From Pseudomonas linyingensis (GTDB lineage Bacteria; Pseudomonadota; Gammaproteobacteria; Pseudomonadales; Pseudomonadaceae), in contig NZ_FNZE01000010.1 of the NCBI RefSeq assembly GCF_900109175.1, forward strand, positions 124,001 through 188,000: a DNA stretch of 64,000 nucleotides, given 5' to 3'. This document shows, piece by piece, positions 27,023 through 35,910 of the stretch. The notes beneath the pieces are model-generated. The model was not told where the DNA came from. It was given only the letters and a program-made list of their open reading frames with translations, and did no database searches. Position numbers and translations under genes: made by a program. Each line of letters opens with the position of its first letter. Position 1 is the first letter of the stretch.

Positions 27023-28051
27023 ATGACCGATAACAACAGCAACAATGCCCTGCCAGCCCGCTACGCCCGTGGCTGGCACTGTCTGGGTGTCGCCGACGAC
27101 TACCGCGACGGCAAGCTGCATACCCTGAACATCTTCGGCAGCCGCCTGTTGGCGTTCGCCGACGACAGCGGCAAGATCAACATCCTCGACGCCCACTGCC
27201 CGCACATGGGCGCCGACCTGTCTCAGGGCACCCTGGAAGGCAACCGCGTGGTCTGCCCGTTCCACCACTGGCAGTTCGAGGGCAGCGGCCGCTGCGTCGA
27301 GATTCCCTACTGCGAGCGCATCCCGCCCAAGGCCAAGACCCGTTCCTGGCTGACCTGCGAGGAGAACAACCTGCTGTTCGTCTGGAACAACCCGGAAGGC
27401 AAGGTGCCGGCCGCGGACGTGGTGATTCCGCACCTGCCGGAAATCGACAGCGACGAGTGGTCGCACAACTGGTACCTCGACACCCTGATCATCGAGACCA
27501 ACCCGCGCGAGCTGGTGGACAACCTGGTCGACGCCCAGCACTTCGGCCCGGTTCACGGCACCCCGACCAAGTACTTCGCCAACGTGTTCGAGGGCCATGT
27601 CGCCCACCAGATCTTCCACGGCGACTCGGTCCGCCTGGGCGGCGACCTGGTTGCCGAGTCGGCCTACTTCGGTCCGGCCACCCACTTCACCCGCATGCGT
27701 GCGCTGTTCGAGGGCATGGAGGTGCATTCGATCCTGCTCAACTGCCACGTGCCGATCACCCCCAATAGCTTCGAGCTGCGCTTCGGCTGCCTGGTGAAGA
27801 AGATGCCGGGCTGGAGCGAGGAGCAGAACGAGGCGCTGGCCAAGGAGTACGTGCAGCAGAACCGCACCTCCTTCTACCAAGACGTGGACATCTGGAAGCA
27901 CAAGGTGCGCGTCAACAACCCGGTCCTGGCCGAGGGCGACGGCCCGGTCTACCAGCTGCGCGAGTGGTACCAGCAGTTCTTCACCGACGAGGCCGCAGTG
28001 GCGCCGGAAATGGCCGAGCGCCGCGAGATCGTTACCGTCGATCGGCGCTGA
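27023..28051 (+). CDS. kshA: KshA, 3-ketosteroid 9-alpha-hydroxylase oxygenase component
   Basis: A 342-residue Rieske oxygenase starting after GGAGAAAGCCTG. The Rieske [2Fe-2S] ligands are C59-x-H61 (CPHMGADLSQG) and C78-x2-H81 (CPFHHWQFEG). The mononuclear iron motif is D170-x2-H173-x4-H178 (NLVDAQHFGPVHGTPTKYF). The C-terminal half, with SYFGP-like, SILLNCHVPIT and QDVDIWKHKVRVNNPVLAEGDGPVYQLREWYQQF, follows KshA. The enzyme hydroxylates C9 of 3-keto-1,4-diene steroids so that ring B opens. No KshB reductase is encoded in this window, so it must use a partner encoded elsewhere. Confidence 0.92.
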   Translation: MTDNNSNNALPARYARGWHCLGVADDYRDGKLHTLNIFGSRLLAFADDSGKINILDAHCPHMGADLSQGTLEGNRVVCPFHHWQFEGSGRCVEIPYCERIPPKAKTRSWLTCEENNLLFVWNNPEGKVPAADVVIPHLPEIDSDEWSHNWYLDTLIIETNPRELVDNLVDAQHFGPVHGTPTKYFANVFEGHVAHQIFHGDSVRLGGDLVAESAYFGPATHFTRMRALFEGMEVHSILLNCHVPITPNSFELRFGCLVKKMPGWSEEQNEALAKEYVQQNRTSFYQDVDIWKHKVRVNNPVLAEGDGPVYQLREWYQQFFTDEAAVAPEMAERREIVTVDRR

Positions 28052-28065
28052 ACCCGGTTGCATCC

Positions 28066-28093
28066 ATTCCGCCCGGCCTTTGCCGGGCGGAAT
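28066..28093 (+). terminator. Hairpin after kshA
   Basis: Perfect 12-bp stem (28066-28077 with 28082-28093) and a 4-base loop, 15 bp after the kshA stop, followed by CGTTTCT. Likely terminator. Confidence 0.65.
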
Positions 28094-28138
28094 CGTTTCT
28101 GCAGTGGCCGTTTTTGCGCGTATTAGCCCAAGTGTGGC

Positions 28139-28154
28139 TAGTTCAAATGAACGA
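28139..28154. promoter_or_regulatory. Regulon palindrome variant upstream of etfB
   Basis: Reads TAGTTC-AAAT-GAACGA: same geometry as the consensus, with symmetric changes at one position in each half. It lies 62 bp before the etfB start. A related imperfect half (TAGCCC) lies just upstream at 28124. Confidence 0.45.
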
Positions 28155-28215
28155 GGCTGTTAGCAGCGCGTTGCCGTAATTTGCCTGCAACTATCCAGTC
28201 GAATCGGGAGTTTGC

Positions 28216-28965
28216 ATGAAAATTCTGGTCCCCGTGAAACGCGTGGTCGATTACAACGTCAAGGTCCGCGTCAAGGCGGACAACTCCGGCGTCGACCTGG
28301 CCAATGTGAAGATGGCGCTCAATCCCTTCTGCGAGATTGCCGTCGAAGAAGCGGTGCGCCTCAAGGAAAAGGGCATCGCCAGCGAGATAGTCGTGGTCTC
28401 CGTCGGTCCGGCTGCCGCCCAGGAGCAGCTGCGCACCGCGCTGGCCCTCGGCGCCGACCGTGCCGTGCTGATCGAATCCGCGGACGAACTCGGCTCGCTG
28501 GCCGTCGCCAAGCTGCTCAAGGCGCTGGTCGACAAGGAGCAGCCGCAGCTGGTCATCCTCGGCAAACAGGCCATCGACAGCGACAACAACCAGACCGGGC
28601 AGATGCTTGCCGCGCTCAGCGGCTTCGCCCAGGGCACCTTCGCCTCCAGGCTGGAAATCGCCGACGAGCGCGCCACCGTCACCCGCGAGATCGACGGCGG
28701 CCTGCAGACCGTTTCCCTTGCGCTGCCGGCCATCGTCACCACCGACCTGCGCCTCAACGAGCCGCGCTATGCCTCCCTGCCCAACATCATGAAGGCCAAG
28801 AAGAAGCCGCTGGAGACCGTCACACCGGACGCGCTGGGCGTGTCCACCGCGTCGACCGTGAAGATCCTCAAGGTCGAGGCACCGGCCGCGCGCAGCGCCG
28901 GCATCAAGGTGGGCTCGGTCGCCGAGCTGGTGGAAAAACTGAAGAACGAAGCGAAGGTGATCTGA
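28216..28965 (+). CDS. etfB: Electron transfer flavoprotein beta subunit
   Basis: The 249-residue EtfB has the N-terminal [20 protein letters not shown], the AMP-binding region [28 protein letters not shown] and the late signature [24 protein letters not shown]. EtfB with EtfA shuttles electrons from acyl-CoA dehydrogenases to the ETF:quinone oxidoreductase. With at least two complete and one partial acyl-CoA dehydrogenase in this window, this copy may serve steroid beta-oxidation specifically. Its stop overlaps the etfA start by one base (TGATG). Confidence 0.93.
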   Translation: MKILVPVKRVVDYNVKVRVKADNSGVDLANVKMALNPFCEIAVEEAVRLKEKGIASEIVVVSVGPAAAQEQLRTALALGADRAVLIESADELGSLAVAKLLKALVDKEQPQLVILGKQAIDSDNNQTGQMLAALSGFAQGTFASRLEIADERATVTREIDGGLQTVSLALPAIVTTDLRLNEPRYASLPNIMKAKKKPLETVTPDALGVSTASTVKILKVEAPAARSAGIKVGSVAELVEKLKNEAKVI

Positions 28966-29894
28966 TGGCCATCCTCGTAATCGCCGAACACGACAACGCC
29001 GTCCTCGCAGCGGCCACCCTCAACACCGTGGCCGCCGCCCAACAGATCGGTGGCGACATCCATGTGCTGGTTGCCGGCCAAGGTTGCGGTGCAGTGGCCG
29101 AAGCGGCCGCCAAGGTCGCCGGGGTCGCCAAGGTGCTGGTCGCCGACCACGCCGCCTATGCCCACCAGCTGCCGGAGAACCTCGCGCCGCTGATGGCCGA
29201 GCTGGGCAAGACCTACAGCCACGTGCTGGCCGCCGCCACCACCAACGGCAAGAACGTCCTGCCGCGCGTCGCCGCGCTGCTCGACGTCGACCAGATCTCC
29301 GAGATCGTCAAGGTGCTCGCGCCGGACACCTTCCAGCGGCCGATCTACGCCGGCAACGCCATCGCCACCGTGCAGTCCACGGCCGCCGTCAAGGTGCTGA
29401 CCGTACGCGGGACCGGCTTCGACGCCGTGGCGGGCGAGGGCGGCTCGGCCAGCATCGAGCCCATCGCCAGCGTCACTGACGCCGGTATCTCCCGCTTCGT
29501 CGGCGAGGAAATCGCCAAGTCCGAGCGGCCGGAGCTGACCGCGGCGAAGATCATCGTCTCCGGAGGGCGCGGCATGCAGAACGGCGACAACTTCCAGCTG
29601 CTCTACAGCGTCGCCGACAAGCTCGGCGCCGCGGTGGGCGCCTCGCGTGCGGCGGTGGACGCCGGCTTCGTGCCCAACGACATGCAGGTCGGCCAGACCG
29701 GCAAGATCGTCGCGCCGCAGCTGTACATCGCCGTGGGCATCAGCGGGGCCATCCAGCACCTGGCCGGCATGAAGGACTCGAAAGTGATCGTGGCGATCAA
29801 CAAGGACGAGGAGGCGCCGATCTTCCAGGTGGCCGACTACGGTCTGGTCGGCGATCTGTTCGAGGCGGTTCCCGAGTTGGAGCGCGCTCTGTAA
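28965..29894 (+). CDS. etfA: Electron transfer flavoprotein alpha subunit
   Basis: The 309-residue EtfA begins [22 protein letters not shown], and its C-terminal FAD-binding half contains [53 protein letters not shown] and [28 protein letters not shown]. All are standard EtfA signatures. It forms the heterodimeric flavoprotein with EtfB and is translationally coupled to it. A 12-bp-stem hairpin at 29896-29926 begins right after the stop. Confidence 0.93.
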   Translation: MAILVIAEHDNAVLAAATLNTVAAAQQIGGDIHVLVAGQGCGAVAEAAAKVAGVAKVLVADHAAYAHQLPENLAPLMAELGKTYSHVLAAATTNGKNVLPRVAALLDVDQISEIVKVLAPDTFQRPIYAGNAIATVQSTAAVKVLTVRGTGFDAVAGEGGSASIEPIASVTDAGISRFVGEEIAKSERPELTAAKIIVSGGRGMQNGDNFQLLYSVADKLGAAVGASRAAVDAGFVPNDMQVGQTGKIVAPQLYIAVGISGAIQHLAGMKDSKVIVAINKDEEAPIFQVADYGLVGDLFEAVPELERAL

Positions 29895-29895
29895 C

Positions 29896-29926
29896 ACGCC
29901 TGGCGGGAGGAGTGCCCGCCAGGCGT
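29896..29926 (+). terminator. Hairpin after etfA
   Basis: A 12-bp perfect stem with a 7-base loop starts one base after the etfA stop. No T run follows, so it may act as an RNA 3'-end stabiliser or a factor-dependent end. Confidence 0.5.
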
Positions 29927-29964
29927 ACCCCTGACGGCAATCTCATGAAGCCTGCTTTCCGGTC

Positions 29965-29992
29965 TGTAGGGGCGAATAATTTCGCCCCTACA
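29965..29992. repeat. Compact REP element, copy 4
   Basis: A 28-bp GTAG...CTAC palindrome like the element at 19835 but with the centre GGCGAATAATTTCGCC. It is the most diverged core among the nine copies. Confidence 0.72.
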
Positions 29993-30035
29993 GCGGATTG
30001 ACCAGACACGCCTGCGCGACGCTACGCTGCGCCCT

Positions 30036-30206
30036 TCAGAGAAATAGCTGGCTGAGGGTGACGGCCGGCGAGATGAGTTGCGCCGGACAGTACTGGCAGG
30101 TGTCCACTTGTGCCAGCAGCGGCAGGTGGCCGCTGGGGAGCAGGCTGGGGGAGAGGGCAGTGCTGGCGGAGACAATGGCCAGAAACAGCAGCTTTCTTGT
30201 TTTCAT
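30036..30206 (-). CDS. Possible small secreted peptide (56 residues)
   Basis: A short frame with a signal-peptide-like start, MKTRKLLFLAIVSASTALSP, and a mature part containing CQYC. It sits alone in an intergenic region, antisense to its neighbours. The ribosome site is weak (GAGAACAAAAACA). The basic-hydrophobic start is not expected by chance in such GC-rich DNA, but there is no known family. Could be a real periplasmic peptide or a chance frame. Confidence 0.35.
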   Translation of the reverse strand: MKTRKLLFLAIVSASTALSPSLLPSGHLPLLAQVDTCQYCPAQLISPAVTLSQLFL

Positions 30207-30302
30207 TGTTTTTGTTCTCGCAATCGAACTGCAAAGGCAGCGAATCGGACGGCTTGCCGTCTTGTTGCAATGCCACCATAGGAGGCGAGTTTACGACTGT
30301 CC

Positions 30303-30318
30303 TAGTCCAAACGGACTA
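30303..30318. promoter_or_regulatory. Regulon palindrome site A upstream of YCF48-like/RND operon 2
   Basis: Reads TAGTCC-AAAC-GGACTA; both halves match exactly and the symmetry extends one more base (CTAGTCC...GGACTAG). It lies 185 bp before the gene at 30504. Confidence 0.62.
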
Positions 30319-30367
30319 GACGCGATGAGCGGTCGTACGATGCTCCGTCTTACCCGTGCCGATGGCA

Positions 30368-30412
30368 TCGTCTGAATGGAGGAGGGATGCCCCCCCTTGT
30401 CTGATCGGACGA
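30368..30412. promoter_or_regulatory. Regulon palindrome sites B and C upstream of operon 2
   Basis: 30397-30412 reads TTGTCT-GATC-GGACGA and lies 91 bp before the start at 30504. 30368-30383 reads TCGTCT-GAAT-GGAGGA and is weaker. With site A, this promoter has up to three sites. Confidence 0.48.
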
Positions 30413-30503
30413 TGTGCAGGCTCCTTCGCGCCGCCACAGTCTGGCTATCCCCAGCACCGCAGTCTGCTTTGGGCAGTCGGGTCTGGGTCGACGAGGAGGA
30501 GTC

Positions 30504-31562
30504 ATGCAGCCAGTCACAACAATCAATAATGAATCGGCCTTGCGAACGGTACAGCCTGCGGAAGTTGGCCCGCGGCAGTCGCACAGCCGCTCCCGCATCT
30601 TGATCGGCCTATGCATCGTCGGTCTGGTGGCCGCCGGTACGGTCGCTTCTTTCCTGCCCCGCCCCAGCCCGGTGTTCCCGGCCAGCAGCGCCCAACCGCA
30701 ATTCATGCTGATCAACGGTGCGGCGCAACCCGATGGTGAGCATCTGGTCGCCGCCGGCGAACTGGGTCACCTGTTCCACAGCAAGGGTGTCGGCCAGCCA
30801 TGGAGCGAGGCCACGGTGGCCCCCCGGCGCGGTTCGACCCTGACCCAGGTGTTCTTTGCCGACAAGTCGCTGGGCCTGGCGGTCGGCCATGACAACTGGA
30901 TCCTGCGCAGCGAGGACGCCGGGCTGAGCTGGCAGGAGGCCCATTTCGACGCCGAAGCCGCCGAGGCGCTGATGAGCGTGTGGGGCTCTGCGCGTGGGCC
31001 GCTGTTCGCCACCGGCAGCTTCGGCCGCCTGCTGGTCTCGGGCGACCGGGGCAAGACCTGGCAGCCTCGCGACACCGACCTGGGCGACCGCCATTTCTAC
31101 GGCATCGCCGGTCACGGCCAGCAACGCCTGATGCTGGTTGGCGAAACCGGCCTGGTCGCGCGCTCCGACGACGGCGGGCAGAGCTGGCAGCGCCTGCCGG
31201 ACTTCTACAACGGCAGCTTCTTCGGCCTGATCGCGCTGTCGGCCAGCGACTGGCTGGTCTACGGAATGCGCGGCAAGGTGTTCCGCACCAACGATTTCGG
31301 CGAGTCCTGGCGGGAGATCGACGCCGATACCGCCCTGTCGCTCTACGGCGGCACCCGCACCCGCGATGGCCGGATCGTGCTGGTCGGCGAGGGCGGCGTG
31401 GTCACCCAGTCCGGCGATGGCGGCCTGACCTTCAAGCGCCTGAGCGACGGGGGCGGTAGCAGCCTCTCCAGCGTCGCCGAGCTGGCCGATGGCCGGCTGA
31501 TCTTCACGGGGCAGTCCGGCATCAGCGTGCCTGGCGCGCCAGCCGCATCTCCGATCCCCTGA
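30504..31562 (+). CDS. YCF48-like beta-propeller protein, paralogue 2
   Basis: A 352-residue protein starting at an ATG after GAGGAGGAGTC. A membrane anchor (ILIGLCIVGLVAAGTVASFL, about residues 33-52) follows a polar N-terminal tail. The rest is propeller blades (ILRSEDAGLSWQEA, LVSGDRGKTWQPR, ARSDDGGQSWQRLPDFYNGSFFGLIALSASDWLVYGMRGKVF), parallel in order to the protein at 20065, including the PxFYxGSxFGxxxLSxxxWLxYGMRGxVF block. It is linked to an RND permease 18 bp downstream and is a probable periplasm-facing partner. Confidence 0.85.
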   Translation: MQPVTTINNESALRTVQPAEVGPRQSHSRSRILIGLCIVGLVAAGTVASFLPRPSPVFPASSAQPQFMLINGAAQPDGEHLVAAGELGHLFHSKGVGQPWSEATVAPRRGSTLTQVFFADKSLGLAVGHDNWILRSEDAGLSWQEAHFDAEAAEALMSVWGSARGPLFATGSFGRLLVSGDRGKTWQPRDTDLGDRHFYGIAGHGQQRLMLVGETGLVARSDDGGQSWQRLPDFYNGSFFGLIALSASDWLVYGMRGKVFRTNDFGESWREIDADTALSLYGGTRTRDGRIVLVGEGGVVTQSGDGGLTFKRLSDGGGSSLSSVAELADGRLIFTGQSGISVPGAPAASPIP

Positions 31563-31579
31563 CACAAGCGGACTCTCTC

Positions 31580-33988
31580 ATGGACAACAACAAGAATGCC
31601 CAGATGGTCGACCGCTGCGCCGACCTGCTCATGGCTCATCGCCGCTGGCTGCTGCTCCTGTTCATCCTGCTGACCGTGGTGTTCGCCGCCACGGCCACGC
31701 GCATCAAGCTGGATCCCGGCTTCTACAAGATGATTCCGCTGCAGCACCCGTACATGCAGACCTTCACGGAATACCAGAAGGCCTTCCCGGGGGCGAACCG
31801 CGTGCTGGTCAACCTGCGCTGGAAAGGCGAGGGCGACATCTACAACGTGCAGTTCCTCAAGGCCCTGCGCGAGGCGACCGACGAGGTGTTCTTCATTCCC
31901 GGCGTCGACCGCACCCGGGTGTCCTCGCTGTTTACCCCCGACACCCGCTTCATCGAGGTCACCGAGCAGGGCTTCTACGGCGACGTGGTGGTGCCGGCGA
32001 AGTTCGGCGGCACGGAACAGGACCTGGCGACCGTGCGGCGCAACGTGGCGCGCTCCGGCGTCATCGGTCGCCTGGTGCAGAGCGATCTGCGCGGGGCACT
32101 GATCCGCGCCGACCTGCAGGAAATCAATCCGGAGACTGGCGACAAGGTCGACTATATCGAAATCGCCAAGGCACTCGATGCGGTGCGCGCCAAGTACGCC
32201 AGCGAGCAGATCGAAATCGATATCATCGGTTTCCCCGTGCTGATCGGCGACATCATCAGCGGCCTGTCTGGTGTTTTCGGCTTCTTCCTGCTGGCCTTCG
32301 TCATCACCACAGTGCTGCTGTTCGCCTACTGCCGCTCGCTGCGCCTGACCCTGCTGGCCCTGGTGGTGGCGTTGCTGCCGGTGATCTGGCTGCTTGGCCT
32401 GCTGCCGCTGCTGGGCTACGGCATCGATCCGATGTCGATCCTGGTGCCGTTCCTGATCTTCTCCATCGGTGTTTCCCATGCGGTGCAGATGACCAACGCC
32501 TGGAAGCTGGAGGTGCTGGCCGGCGCCGACTCGCTGGCCGCCGCGCACAGCTCGTTCCGGCGCATCTTCGTGCCGGGCGCCCTGGCCTTGCTGGCCAATG
32601 CGCTGGGCTTTGCGGTGATCATGCGCATCGAGATCGACAGCGTTCGCGAACTGGGCATCACCGCCTGCCTCGGCGTTCTGCTGATGATCATCACCAACAA
32701 GATGATGCTGCCAATCCTGCTCTCCGGCATGCGCCTGGAGAACTCCGCGCACCGCACCCGCACGGCCGGCGGCAAGCGCCATCCGTTCTGGTGGAAGCTG
32801 TCGGCAGTGACCAATCCCGCCACGGCCCTGCTGGTGGCCGTCGTCTGCCTGGGCCTGCTCGGCCTGGGGATCGCCGAGTCGCGCAAACTGGTGGTCGGCG
32901 ATATCGGCAGCGGCGCGCCCGAGTTTCGCGACGACTCGCGCTACAACCAGGACAACGCGAGCATCGTCGGCAGCTACGCGATCGGCGTGGACGTGCTCAG
33001 TGTCGTAGTCGAGGCCAAGGGCTTCGAAGGCGATGCCTGCCTGCACTACTCGGTGATGGATGCGGTCGACCGCTTCGCCACCTTCATGCGCGGCGTGCAT
33101 GGCGTGCAGTCGGTGGTCAGCGTCCCGGACATGGCCAAGGTGGGGATCAGCGCCAACAACGAAGGCAATCCGCGCTGGGCGGCACTGCCGCGCAGCAGCC
33201 AGGCCCTGCAGCAGGGCGCCGAGGCCTACAACCCGGATCTGGGCATGAACACCCAGGGCTGCACCGCGATGCAGGTGCTGATCTACACCCGCAATCACGA
33301 AGGGGCGACCCTGCATCATCTGACCAGCGAGATCAAACGCTTCATCGCCGAACAGCCGAAGGACAACGAGGCCGGCCGCGCCGTCGAGTTCCGCGTGGCC
33401 GACGCCTTCCGTCTGGCCGGCGGCAACGCCGGGGTGATGGCGGCGACCAACGAGGCGGTGGAGCATGCCGAGGTGGAAATGCTGGTGGCCATCTTTGGCG
33501 CCATCACCCTGATGTGCTTCCTGATGTTCCGCTCCTGGAAGGCGGTGCTGTGCATCATCGCGCCGCTGGCCGTGGTGTCGGTGCTGTGCAACGCCCTGAT
33601 GGCCGTACTGGACATCGGCCTGAAGGTGGCGACCTTGCCGGTGGTGGCGCTGGGGGTCGGGGTGGGCGTCGACTACGGCATCTACCTGTTCGAGCGGGTC
33701 AAGCACCAGATCGAGCACGAAGGCCAGGACTTGCGCATGGCGTTCTACGAGGCCATGCGCCAGCGCGGTACGGCGGCGATCTTCACCGCGGTGACCATGT
33801 CGGTCGGGGTGGCCACCTGGGCATTCTCGCCACTGAAGTTCCAGGCCGACATGGGCATCCTGCTGGCCTTCATGTTCTTGGTGAACGTGTTCGGCGCCGT
33901 ACTGCTGCTGCCGGCCCTGGCCTGTTGGCTGAACGTCGGAGGCGAGCGCAGCGCCAGCAAGCTGCACGCTGTGTCACCGTCCGCCTAG
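31580..33988 (+). CDS. RND/MMPL-family transporter 2
   Basis: The 802-residue paralogue of the permease at 21050, with the same helices and blocks (GYGIDPMSILVPFLIFSIGVSHAVQMTNAWKLEVLAG and GVGVGVDYGIYLFERVKHQIEHEGQDLRMAFYEAMRQRGTAAIFTAVTMSVGV). Topology is one N-terminal helix plus two bundles with large periplasmic loops. Here the pair is followed by the outer-membrane DUF1302 and periplasmic DUF1329 genes, together resembling an envelope-spanning export or import route. The direction of transport is not evident from the sequence. Confidence 0.87.
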   Translation: MDNNKNAQMVDRCADLLMAHRRWLLLLFILLTVVFAATATRIKLDPGFYKMIPLQHPYMQTFTEYQKAFPGANRVLVNLRWKGEGDIYNVQFLKALREATDEVFFIPGVDRTRVSSLFTPDTRFIEVTEQGFYGDVVVPAKFGGTEQDLATVRRNVARSGVIGRLVQSDLRGALIRADLQEINPETGDKVDYIEIAKALDAVRAKYASEQIEIDIIGFPVLIGDIISGLSGVFGFFLLAFVITTVLLFAYCRSLRLTLLALVVALLPVIWLLGLLPLLGYGIDPMSILVPFLIFSIGVSHAVQMTNAWKLEVLAGADSLAAAHSSFRRIFVPGALALLANALGFAVIMRIEIDSVRELGITACLGVLLMIITNKMMLPILLSGMRLENSAHRTRTAGGKRHPFWWKLSAVTNPATALLVAVVCLGLLGLGIAESRKLVVGDIGSGAPEFRDDSRYNQDNASIVGSYAIGVDVLSVVVEAKGFEGDACLHYSVMDAVDRFATFMRGVHGVQSVVSVPDMAKVGISANNEGNPRWAALPRSSQALQQGAEAYNPDLGMNTQGCTAMQVLIYTRNHEGATLHHLTSEIKRFIAEQPKDNEAGRAVEFRVADAFRLAGGNAGVMAATNEAVEHAEVEMLVAIFGAITLMCFLMFRSWKAVLCIIAPLAVVSVLCNALMAVLDIGLKVATLPVVALGVGVGVDYGIYLFERVKHQIEHEGQDLRMAFYEAMRQRGTAAIFTAVTMSVGVATWAFSPLKFQADMGILLAFMFLVNVFGAVLLLPALACWLNVGGERSASKLHAVSPSA

Positions 33989-34315
33989 CCGCTGCGGCGT
34001 TGCCTCCGGGGGCTGTCCAAGGCGGGCAGCTCCCGTGAATTCCAATGACTCCGGATGCGCGCCTGAACGATGCGCAGGGGGGCTTTTGTGCGCCCGAAAA
34101 ACTCTTCTGCATAACCTGTGAGCTGCCGATCCGCCTAGTCCGAACCAAGTATGTGAGCGACTTTTTGGCGGGTAATCATGAACTCACTCGACGATCAGCG
34201 TGCGGTTGTCGAGGCAGGAGCCAACTAATGTGCGCCTTGTAAATGGCGAGTCTGCCGAGATTCAAGGGCGTATCAGGACAACAATAACTAAGGTCCTCCA
34301 AGAGGAGCTGAACTG
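33989..34315. other. Promoter region of the DUF1302/DUF1329 operon
   Basis: A 327-bp gap without a supported gene. It contains one half-conserved regulon site at 34136-34151 (TAGTCC-GAAC-CAAGTA), and a clear ribosome site AAGAGGAGC just before 34316. Base composition here is more AT-rich than in flanking genes, as expected of a promoter region. Confidence 0.5.
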
Positions 34316-35893
34316 ATGAATTACAAATACAAGACACGCGGCTTGTCCCGCTTGCCGCATCATTTCAAACTCAGCCTGCTTGGCTGTGCCGTAAGTGCTC
34401 TGGCAATGCCCGCAGCCTATGCTGGCTCTTTCGAGTTTGGCGATGGTATCGAGGTCGATTACCTGACCACATTGAACTACGGTCTCAATGTTCGTGCCGA
34501 GAAGCAGGCGCACGAACTGCTGAACAATATCAACGGCGATGATGGCAACCGCAACTTCGACCGTGGCAGCGCCTTCAATAATCGCGTCAGCCTGCTCGCC
34601 GAAATGGATATCCACAAAGGCGACTACGGCCTGATGGTGCGCGGCTCGACCTTCTACGACTTCGCCTACAACAGCAAGAATGACAACGACTCACCGAATA
34701 CCGTCAACAAACTCGGCGCTCATGACGAGTTCACCTCCGAGGCCGAGGATCGTGTAGGCACCCGCACCCGCCTGCTCGATACCTATGTGTATGGCGGCAC
34801 CACCGTCGGCGATAGCGGGTTCCTCGACCTGCGTCTCGGCAACCAGGTGGTGGCTTGGGGCGAGAGCCTGTTCATCTCCGGTATTTCTGGGGTACAGGGC
34901 CCGGTCGATGCCACCAAGAGCAACATCCCCGGCACCGAGATCAAGGAAATCCTCCTCCCCGAGCTGCAGGCTTCCGGGCGCTTCTCGATCAACGACTGGA
35001 CCCTGCTCGGCTACTACCAGTTCAAGAACCATCCGTACGAACTGTCGCCGGCGGGCGAGTACTTCTCCTACGCCGACATGATCGGCCCGGGCGGCCAGTA
35101 CATCCGCTTCATGGAGGGCGACCTGGCGACGCTCGCGAATTTTGGTGCGGCCATTCCCCGTACCGAGACTGAAAACGCCCGCGACGGCGGCGAGTGGGGC
35201 GTCGGTGCGCGCTACAAGCTCACCCCCTACACCGAGGTGGGTGCCTACCGCCTGCGCTACCACGAGCGCACGCCGAGCCTGCTGCTCAACATCGACCCCG
35301 TCACCTTCTTCCCGACTTCCTACACCCTCAAGTACTTCGAGGATGTCGACCTGACCGGCGCGAGCCTCTCCACCCGCCTTGGCGACTGGCAGGTGTCCAG
35401 CGAGGTCAGCTACAAGGATGGCCTGTCGTTGTTGACCAAGACCGGGGTGTCGCGCGGCCAGGCGACCCAGGCGCAGGTTTCGGCCTTGAAGACCTGGGGC
35501 GACAGCTGGATCGCTCCGCAGACCTCCTTCGCCGGCGAATTCGGCGCGGTGCACATCAACGACGTGGACGACGGCGGTCTCGACAACCTCGCCAATGACC
35601 GCAATGCGCAGTTCGGCCAGTTCATGGTGACCCTGACCTACCCGAACGTGTTCAACGGCTGGGACCTCGATGTGCCCTTCAGCTACGGCCACGCCTTCAA
35701 CCAGTCTTCCGTCAGCACCTTCGGCTTCGGCGGCGATGGCGATGCGCGCGCCAGCCTCGGTGCCAAGTTCAAATACCTGAACAACTTCGAAGTGGGCGCC
35801 ACCTATAACGCCTACCTGGGTTCGGCCGACCAGCTGGAGCGACCGCTGGCCGATCGTGACTTCGTGGCAATCAACTTCAAGTACAACCTGTAA
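34316..35893 (+). CDS. DUF1302 outer-membrane beta-barrel protein
   Basis: This 525-residue protein has a long signal peptide with probable cleavage after AAYA. Repeated amphipathic strands follow, and it ends FVAINFKYNL, as an outer-membrane barrel should. The opening SFEFGDGIEVDYLTTLNYGLNVR and LRLGNQVVAWGESLFISGISGVQGPVDATKSNIPGTEIKEILLPELQ match the DUF1302 family, which regularly pairs with DUF1329 and RND genes in hydrophobic-compound degraders. It is a likely outer-membrane channel for steroids or other lipophilic substrates, by inference. The DUF1329 gene starts 17 bp later. Confidence 0.87.
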   Translation: MNYKYKTRGLSRLPHHFKLSLLGCAVSALAMPAAYAGSFEFGDGIEVDYLTTLNYGLNVRAEKQAHELLNNINGDDGNRNFDRGSAFNNRVSLLAEMDIHKGDYGLMVRGSTFYDFAYNSKNDNDSPNTVNKLGAHDEFTSEAEDRVGTRTRLLDTYVYGGTTVGDSGFLDLRLGNQVVAWGESLFISGISGVQGPVDATKSNIPGTEIKEILLPELQASGRFSINDWTLLGYYQFKNHPYELSPAGEYFSYADMIGPGGQYIRFMEGDLATLANFGAAIPRTETENARDGGEWGVGARYKLTPYTEVGAYRLRYHERTPSLLLNIDPVTFFPTSYTLKYFEDVDLTGASLSTRLGDWQVSSEVSYKDGLSLLTKTGVSRGQATQAQVSALKTWGDSWIAPQTSFAGEFGAVHINDVDDGGLDNLANDRNAQFGQFMVTLTYPNVFNGWDLDVPFSYGHAFNQSSVSTFGFGGDGDARASLGAKFKYLNNFEVGATYNAYLGSADQLERPLADRDFVAINFKYNL

Positions 35894-35910
35894 CAGCAGG
35901 AGAAACAGCG

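Larger units (their letters stand above)
29927..30503. other. Intergenic stretch between etfA and YCF48-like gene 2
   Basis: This stretch of 577 bp holds the etfA-distal region, a compact REP element (29965-29992), a possible 56-codon secreted peptide on the minus strand (30036-30206), and a promoter region with two good and one weak regulon palindromes (30303-30412). No other gene is supported. Confidence 0.6.

Noticed and set aside
34045-34242. 65-codon frame before the DUF1302 gene
   Set aside because: No ribosome site, odd composition and overlap with the promoter region.
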